Positions 59,702-64,000 of a stretch of DNA of 64,000 nucleotides are shown here, in pieces. Below the pieces are notes generated by a model. The model was not told the DNA's origin. It ran no database searches and saw only the letters and a program-made list of their open reading frames with translations. Position numbers and translations under genes: made by a program. How positions within the stretch are numbered: the stretch's first letter is position 1; each line of letters starts with the position of its first letter. Source of the stretch: Prevotella sp. 10(H) (lineage in GTDB: Bacteria > Bacteroidota > Bacteroidia > Bacteroidales > Dysgonomonadaceae); assembly GCF_000711235.1 (NCBI RefSeq), contig NZ_JOMI01000003.1:434001-498000 (forward strand), given 5' to 3'.

Positions 59702-60292
59702 ATGGATACATTGATAACCATGACCGACGAGCAGTTAGTCACCGATTATTCTAATGGCAACAATCAAGCTTTTGATATCCTGTTGGCACGACACAAAATG
59801 AGTGTGTTCAACTACATCTATTTCACTGTACGAAACAGGGAGTTGGCCGAAGATATATTTCAGGAAACCTTCATCAAGGCTATTATAACCATAAAGCAAG
59901 GCCGTTATACCGAAACAGGCAAATTCCGCGCATGGATTTCACGCATCGCGCACAACCTTATTATAGACCATTTCCGTCAGGAGAAGAATGAAAACACTAT
60001 TTCAAACGATGATGCTCCTATCGACCTGTTGAACAATCCGACGCTCTGCGACGGAACCATCGAGGATGAAATGGTACGTATGCAAATCACATCAGATATC
60101 CGCAAACTCATCTCATACCTTCCCGACAGCCAGCGCGAAGTATTGGAAATGCGTTATTATCAGGATTTAAGCTTTAAGGAGATAGCAGACCAGACTGGGG
60201 TAAGTATTAATACTGCTTTGGGGCGCATGCGCTATGCTATCCTCAATATACGCCGTATGGCTGAAGAAAACAACATCGTACTGACGATGTAA
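59702..60292 (+). CDS. ECF-type RNA polymerase sigma-70 factor
   Basis: A 196-residue alternative sigma factor. Region 2 lies at about 25-95 (FDILLARHKMSVFNYIYFTVRNRELAEDIFQETFIKAI, then FRAWISRIAHNLIIDHFR, including the -10 binding part), and region 4 at about 130-185 (LPDSQREVLEMRYYQDLSFKEIADQTGVSINTALGRMRYA). A 40-residue linker separates them. No anti-sigma gene is adjacent, unlike many ECF genes, so control may be at transcription or by a distant partner. It is a single gene with a strong terminator. Confidence 0.92.
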   Translation: MDTLITMTDEQLVTDYSNGNNQAFDILLARHKMSVFNYIYFTVRNRELAEDIFQETFIKAIITIKQGRYTETGKFRAWISRIAHNLIIDHFRQEKNENTISNDDAPIDLLNNPTLCDGTIEDEMVRMQITSDIRKLISYLPDSQREVLEMRYYQDLSFKEIADQTGVSINTALGRMRYAILNIRRMAEENNIVLTM

Positions 60293-60330
60293 TAAGTTGT
60301 AGTTTTTTTAGTTATAAGGTTTGGAAAGTT

Positions 60331-60360
60331 AATAAGCATCCCCGAAAAGGGATGCTTATT
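60331..60360. terminator. Bidirectional terminator after the sigma gene
   Basis: Perfect 12-bp stem AATAAGCATCCC / GGGATGCTTATT with a 6-base loop, between the convergent sigma and aldo/keto reductase genes. Confidence 0.88.
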
Positions 60361-60365
60361 TTAGT

Positions 60366-61319
60366 TTAAGCGAGTATCATTTCTATTAAAGCCAGTTCTT
60401 CTCCTGTAAAACGAGAGTTTTCTTTTGCTTTCAGATTATCCTTTAGCTGATTTAACGAACTGGTGCCTATTATGACTGAAGTTACATGCCTATTGTGTAA
60501 CAGCCATGCCAAAGCCATTTCAGCAAGTGTCTGTCCGCGTTGATGTGCCAGGTCATTCAGTGCGGTTACTTTCTTTATTACTTCAGGCGTAATTTCGCTT
60601 TCCTGAAGGAATCCATGACTTTTATGCGCCCGTGAAGTTTCAGGTATGCCGTGTAAATACTTATTCGTCAAAATACCTTGCGCTAAAGGGGAAAAAGCAA
60701 TAAAGCCGACGCCGTACTTCTCATTAATAGCCATATGCTCGATTTCCGGTTCGCGAACCAGCATACTATACTTATCCTGATAGATAAGGCATGGCACATT
60801 TTGCGATTTCAATATATCATATGCCTGAATCAGTTTTTCCGGCGGATATTTTGAGATACCAACATATAAAGCTTTTCCTTGACGAACGATATCTATCAGT
60901 GCCTGCATCGTTTCTTCGACAGGTGTCTGCGGATCGTAGCGGTGCGAATAAAATATATCGAAATACTCTAGTCCTGTACGCTTCAGACTTTGGTCGATAC
61001 TTGCCATGATGTATTTGCGTGAACCGCCGTCGCCGTATGGGCCGTCCCACATCAGATGTCCGGCTTTGGACGAAATTATCAATTCGTCGCGATGTCCTTT
61101 CAGTTCTTTTGCCAAGACTTTACCGAAGTTGGTCTCGGCGCTTCCCGGAGGTGGTCCGTAGTTATTCGCTAAGTCGAAATGTGTAATGCCGCTGTCGAAA
61201 GCGTGCAAAATCATCGAAGTAGCCATTTCGAAACTGTCTACATCACCGAAGTTATGCCATAATCCCAGTGATATCTCGGGCAATTGAAGCCCGCTGTTTC
61301 CGCAAAAATTGTATTTCAT
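60366..61319 (-). CDS. Aldo/keto reductase, MgrA/YghZ type
   Basis: An NADPH-dependent carbonyl reductase of the AKR14-like (L-glyceraldehyde 3-phosphate reductase/potassium-channel beta-like) group, cytosolic. The catalytic tetrad is seen as Asp in FDLANNYGPPPG with Tyr in the same motif, Lys in IISSKAGHLMW near residue 84, and His in IFYSHRYDP near residue 122. The C-terminal VIIGTSSLNQLKDNL binds cofactor. The start at ATG 61319 (MKYNFCGNSG) matches homologues; the ATG at 61343 is possible and gives eight more residues. Length 317. A 14-bp palindrome lies between its start and the divergent gene. Confidence 0.9.
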   Translation of the reverse strand: MKYNFCGNSGLQLPEISLGLWHNFGDVDSFEMATSMILHAFDSGITHFDLANNYGPPPGSAETNFGKVLAKELKGHRDELIISSKAGHLMWDGPYGDGGSRKYIMASIDQSLKRTGLEYFDIFYSHRYDPQTPVEETMQALIDIVRQGKALYVGISKYPPEKLIQAYDILKSQNVPCLIYQDKYSMLVREPEIEHMAINEKYGVGFIAFSPLAQGILTNKYLHGIPETSRAHKSHGFLQESEITPEVIKKVTALNDLAHQRGQTLAEMALAWLLHNRHVTSVIIGTSSLNQLKDNLKAKENSRFTGEELALIEMILA

Positions 61320-61359
61320 GATAAATATTGATTTGTCGATCATAAAGTTAATTTAATTA

Positions 61360-61373
61360 TAGACAAATGTCTA
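61360..61373. promoter_or_regulatory. Palindromic operator TAGACA-AA-TGTCTA
   Basis: Perfect 14-base palindrome between the divergent aldo/keto reductase gene and the 61.4-kb gene. It covers the -33 region of the rightward TAAATTTG promoter and lies 41 bases from the reductase start, so it could control both. The hexamer TAGACA/TGTCTA is also the core of the operators at 36.1 kb, there in the opposite arrangement. Confidence 0.5.
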
Positions 61374-61382
61374 ATGAATAAT

Positions 61383-61390
61383 TAAATTTG
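61383..61390 (+). promoter_or_regulatory. Promoter -7 box for the unknown exported protein
   Basis: TAAATTTG, full TAnnTTTG match, 9 bases downstream of the palindrome and 26 bases before ATG 61416. Confidence 0.58.
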
Positions 61391-61415
61391 TGATACAAAT
61401 AATCACATGTTTTCC

Positions 61416-62375
61416 ATGAAAAGAAGTATTACCTTTCTCATAACGGTTTTGTTTTGGAATAACCTGTCTTTTGCTCAAACTTTGCCTGTCGATACCATTA
61501 CGATTAAAACAGAGGCTTCCGTTATTTCCGCTACGTTTTACAATGGATATTTTTACTATCTGGATGAAAATCATCGTATTTTTAAAACGAATGCTGAACG
61601 GGATAGGGAAGAAATATACAATGCCGGGCGGGAGTTCACCCATATTACAAATGTGAATGGGAAACTTATAGGATTGGAAACGCTCTTCAAGCCCAATAAA
61701 TATAATACATTCACCGAATATCATTATAATGGTAAAACCTTTAAGAAAAAAGGCCGAATAGATGAAATCAGACAAGAATTATATGAGGATGATAGCTATA
61801 AAATAACTTCTGCTTGTCATGGAGAATGGGGCGGTAAAGTATATTTTAAGAATAAGCGTTCTGGTAAAACTTACCAATATCAGGCGACATGCCCGATAGT
61901 AATTAATAATATAGGGAAGAGTTATTATGTAACCGCCGCGTTGGCTCATATGGTAGGTTTCACCGAAGTTATACGAATAGATAATCCCGAATCTCTCAAA
62001 TTACATGAAAAAGAGTGGAAATCGGAAACTGAGAAAGATACCTTAAAAGAAGGTAATTCTGTTCTTGTCGATTCTGTCGGTATTCAGGCTATAACTTCTT
62101 TTTTACATAAGGGTGAGTTATATCATATTCTGACAAAATTTTACGATTTGAGTAGGAATCTGCCTGTTTCCTATCTCGCAAAAATAGAAAACGGAAAATT
62201 CGAAAAGGTACAAAATATATCCGATCACGTTTTGTGGCGATCTGATTATCATAGGGAGGTATCTTATAAAGACGGATTCCTGTTATCCGTATCAGATGGT
62301 GATTCGAATGAAAATTTATTGATAGGTTTTGATGGTACTAAAATTATAGTCGTCAGGTTTGAAAAAGAAGAATAA
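61416..62375 (+). CDS. Exported protein of unknown function, possibly beta-propeller-like
   Basis: A 319-residue protein with signal peptide MKRSITFLITVLFWNNLSFAQ. The mature part is almost all short strands with repeated aromatic turns (ATFYNGYFYYLDENHRIFK, VNGKLIGLE, KVYFKNKRSGKTYQYQ, SFLHKGELYHILTKFYDL, YKDGFLLSVSDGDSNENLLIGFDG), which suggests a beta-propeller, but no blade signature is clear and I do not recognise the family. ATG 61407 (MFSMKRS) is an alternative start with a leader of only about ten bases. Transcribed divergently from the aldo/keto reductase with a shared palindrome. Confidence 0.55.
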   Translation: MKRSITFLITVLFWNNLSFAQTLPVDTITIKTEASVISATFYNGYFYYLDENHRIFKTNAERDREEIYNAGREFTHITNVNGKLIGLETLFKPNKYNTFTEYHYNGKTFKKKGRIDEIRQELYEDDSYKITSACHGEWGGKVYFKNKRSGKTYQYQATCPIVINNIGKSYYVTAALAHMVGFTEVIRIDNPESLKLHEKEWKSETEKDTLKEGNSVLVDSVGIQAITSFLHKGELYHILTKFYDLSRNLPVSYLAKIENGKFEKVQNISDHVLWRSDYHREVSYKDGFLLSVSDGDSNENLLIGFDGTKIIVVRFEKEE

Positions 62376-62572
62376 TTGTTTTTTGCATCTATTTGTTTTC
62401 GAATAAGCTTGCATGCTAATATTTCAAAGAACTTCATATTATTGATTCTTACTGTATAGATAAATTATATTAAAGTAGATAATGAAGAATGCTGCGGCCT
62501 GTAATTTACCCCAGTAACTCGATATTATCTTTACCTGCCCTTTAAAAAAAGGATATATTCCTGAAAAAGCCT

Positions 62573-62580
62573 TATCTTTG
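62573..62580 (+). promoter_or_regulatory. Promoter -7 box for the helicase gene
   Basis: TATCTTTG, full TAnnTTTG match, 21 bases before ATG 62602. The rest of the gap 62376-62601 is AT-rich without other signals. Confidence 0.62.
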
Positions 62581-62601
62581 TTACCCGAACGCAAAACTCC
62601 T

Positions 62602-64000
62602 ATGAATAATCTGTTAGATCATCTCAATAAACAACAACGTGAAGCTGTCGAGTACATCGCCGGACCCTCACTAATCATAGCCGGGGCAGGTTCGGGCAAA
62701 ACCCGTGTCCTTACCTATAAAATAGCCTATCTGCTAAAGCAGGGTCTTATGCCTCACAGCATACTGGCTCTTACTTTTACCAACAAAGCCGCCCGTGAGA
62801 TGAAAGAGCGTGTAGCACAACTTATAGGCTGGCAATATGCCCGTTATTTGTGGATGGGAACTTTTCACTCCGTGTTTTCGCGGATATTGCGTACCGAAGC
62901 AGAGAGGATAGGTTTTACCTCCAATTTCACTATCTTCGACTCTGCCGATTCGCGGAATATGATAAAGACCATAATCAAGCAATATCAACTCGACGACAAG
63001 GTTTATAAACCCGCTAAAATACAGGCGATAATATCCAATGCCAAAAATGCGCTGATCTCACCTCAGATGTATGCTCAGGATAAAGAGCTGCTGGAGTATG
63101 ACCAGCGGGCAAAAATACCTGTTGTCAAAGATATTTACCGCGATTATAATAATCGCTTGAAGGCATCCAATACAATGGATTTCGATGACCTGCTGTTCTA
63201 TACCAACTGTCTGTTCCGCGATCACCCCGATGTGTTGAAAAGTTATCAGGAGCGCTATCAGTTTATTCTGGTAGATGAGTATCAGGATACGAATTTTGCA
63301 CAGTATCTGGTTGTAAAGCAATTAGCCGATGCACATCACCGTGTTTGTGTAGTAGGGGACGATGCACAAAGCATCTACTCATTTCGCGGAGCCAATATAG
63401 ATAATATCCTTAAGTTTAAGGAGGTCTATCCCGAATCGAAGCTCTTCAAGTTGGAGCAGAATTACCGCTCTACACAAAATATTGTAAATGCTGCCAACAG
63501 CTTAATACAGCAAAACCGTGAGCAGATTAAGAAAACCATATACTCCGAAAACGACGAAGGTGAGCGCATCGAGATAGCTAGCGCTTTCACCGACTTAGAA
63601 GAAGGGGGTATCGTATCGAATAAGATATGGGATTTACGGAGAGATAAAAAAGCGTCTTACAGCGATTTCGTTATCCTGTACCGTACCAATTCTCAGTCGC
63701 GTGTATTCGAAGAGGCATTACGCAAGAAAAATATACCATATCGCATCTATGGAGGGCTTGCTTTCTATCAGCGTAAGGAGATAAAAGATGTAGTAGCCTA
63801 TTTCCGTATGGTAGTCAATCCTTACGATGAAGAGGCTTTTCGCCGTATAATCAACTTCCCCACACGAGGAATAGGAAATACTACTGTGGGCAAAATAGCT
63901 GACGCAGCGCGCCTGCATAACGTAAGCTTGTGGGAAGTAATTGGCGACCCGCTGGGTTACAATCTGAATGTAAATGCCGGTACAGCGAAGAAACTAAGTG
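62602..64000 (+). CDS. pcrA: UvrD/PcrA-type superfamily 1 DNA helicase, 5' part (cut by window end)
   Basis: ATP-driven 3'-5' DNA helicase acting in repair and replication. The frame runs open from ATG 62602 (MNNLLDHLNKQQREAVEYI) to the end of the window, 466 codons of a protein that is usually 700-800. Motifs in order: Q-motif LNKQQREAV, Walker A AGAGSGKT near residue 32, motif Ia TFTNKAAREM, GTFHSVFSRILR, Walker B ILVDEYQDTN near residue 226, motif III VVGDDAQSIYSFRGA, and motif IV LEQNYRST. The VEEAL-type FEEALRKKNIPYRIYGGLAFYQRKEIKDVVAYFR follows. UvrD and PcrA cannot be told apart here. Confidence 0.95.
   Translation, partial: MNNLLDHLNKQQREAVEYIAGPSLIIAGAGSGKTRVLTYKIAYLLKQGLMPHSILALTFTNKAAREMKERVAQLIGWQYARYLWMGTFHSVFSRILRTEAERIGFTSNFTIFDSADSRNMIKTIIKQYQLDDKVYKPAKIQAIISNAKNALISPQMYAQDKELLEYDQRAKIPVVKDIYRDYNNRLKASNTMDFDDLLFYTNCLFRDHPDVLKSYQERYQFILVDEYQDTNFAQYLVVKQLADAHHRVCVVGDDAQSIYSFRGANIDNILKFKEVYPESKLFKLEQNYRSTQNIVNAANSLIQQNREQIKKTIYSENDEGERIEIASAFTDLEEGGIVSNKIWDLRRDKKASYSDFVILYRTNSQSRVFEEALRKKNIPYRIYGGLAFYQRKEIKDVVAYFRMVVNPYDEEAFRRIINFPTRGIGNTTVGKIADAARLHNVSLWEVIGDPLGYNLNVNAGTAKKLS

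Overview
The window looks like chromosomal DNA of a Bacteroidales bacterium. It is AT-rich. Many genes are preceded by the Bacteroidota -7 promoter box TAnnTTTG (for example TATCTTTG, TATATTTG, TACTTTTG). It encodes families largely confined to that phylum: type IX secretion proteins of the PorE and PorD type, a lipidated TamA-like barrel (TamL), a GLPGLI protein next to a TonB-dependent receptor, DUF3943, TapB and DUF6624. A member of the Dysgonomonadaceae/Porphyromonadaceae group would fit, but I cannot fix the genus by reading alone. No tRNA, rRNA, CRISPR array, insertion sequence or prophage was seen; both ends cut through a gene (pyrE at the left, a UvrD/PcrA helicase at the right).

Layout. 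1-3.5 kb: pyrE, an SRPBCC protein, argH and serB in one direction, closed by a perfect terminator. 3.5-3.97 kb: a gene-free stretch with a long-stemmed, U-tract-terminated RNA that resembles a 6S-type RNA. 4-8.8 kb: an ABC-F ATPase with one decayed ATP site, a PDZ-DUF4136-PDZ exported protein, a ferritin-VIT iron transporter and an NTF2-like protein. 9-16.1 kb: a + strand run with riboflavin synthase, DUF6624, nitroreductase, DUF2238, an EamA permease, a GT-C glycosyltransferase, a small barrel protein, mnmA, the relic of an acyltransferase gene and a TRIC-type channel. 16.2-19.1 kb: porE-porD-like pair. 19.1-26.6 kb: a block of TPR, TamL, VOC, TrmH, ATP-grasp-like and AhpC genes bounded by two inverted copies of a repeat of about 350 bp. 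26.6-30.9 kb: PatB/MalY lyase, SlyD, TapB-like, hydrolase and GNAT genes. 30.9-36.1 kb: DUF3943, then a TonB-dependent receptor and GLPGLI gene behind a promoter with two strong palindromic operators. 36.3-40.1 kb: ketoacyl synthase III, a Bcr-type exporter with an AraC regulator, and a fluoride channel. 40.2-48.3 kb: a giant alpha-2-macroglobulin followed by L,D-transpeptidase-like, DUF1573 and M15 peptidase genes, an envelope/peptidoglycan group. 48.3-57.5 kb: an EEP-metallophosphoesterase fusion, an orphan eukaryote-like carB, a membrane lipase, a GyrI-like protein and aspS. 57.6-64 kb: two ABM-domain proteins, aqpZ, an ECF sigma factor, an aldo/keto reductase, an unknown exported protein and the helicase.

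Most genes are housekeeping or envelope functions in small operons. The items most worth following up are the SusC-plug-like segment lying where the bait region of the alpha-2-macroglobulin should be, the 350-bp inverted repeats, the GTCTA-N6-TAGAC operators in front of the GLPGLI/receptor pair, the structured RNA at 3.6 kb and the co-decayed second ATP site of the ABC-F protein. Start sites were often moved downstream because the promoter -7 box overlaps the longest possible start.
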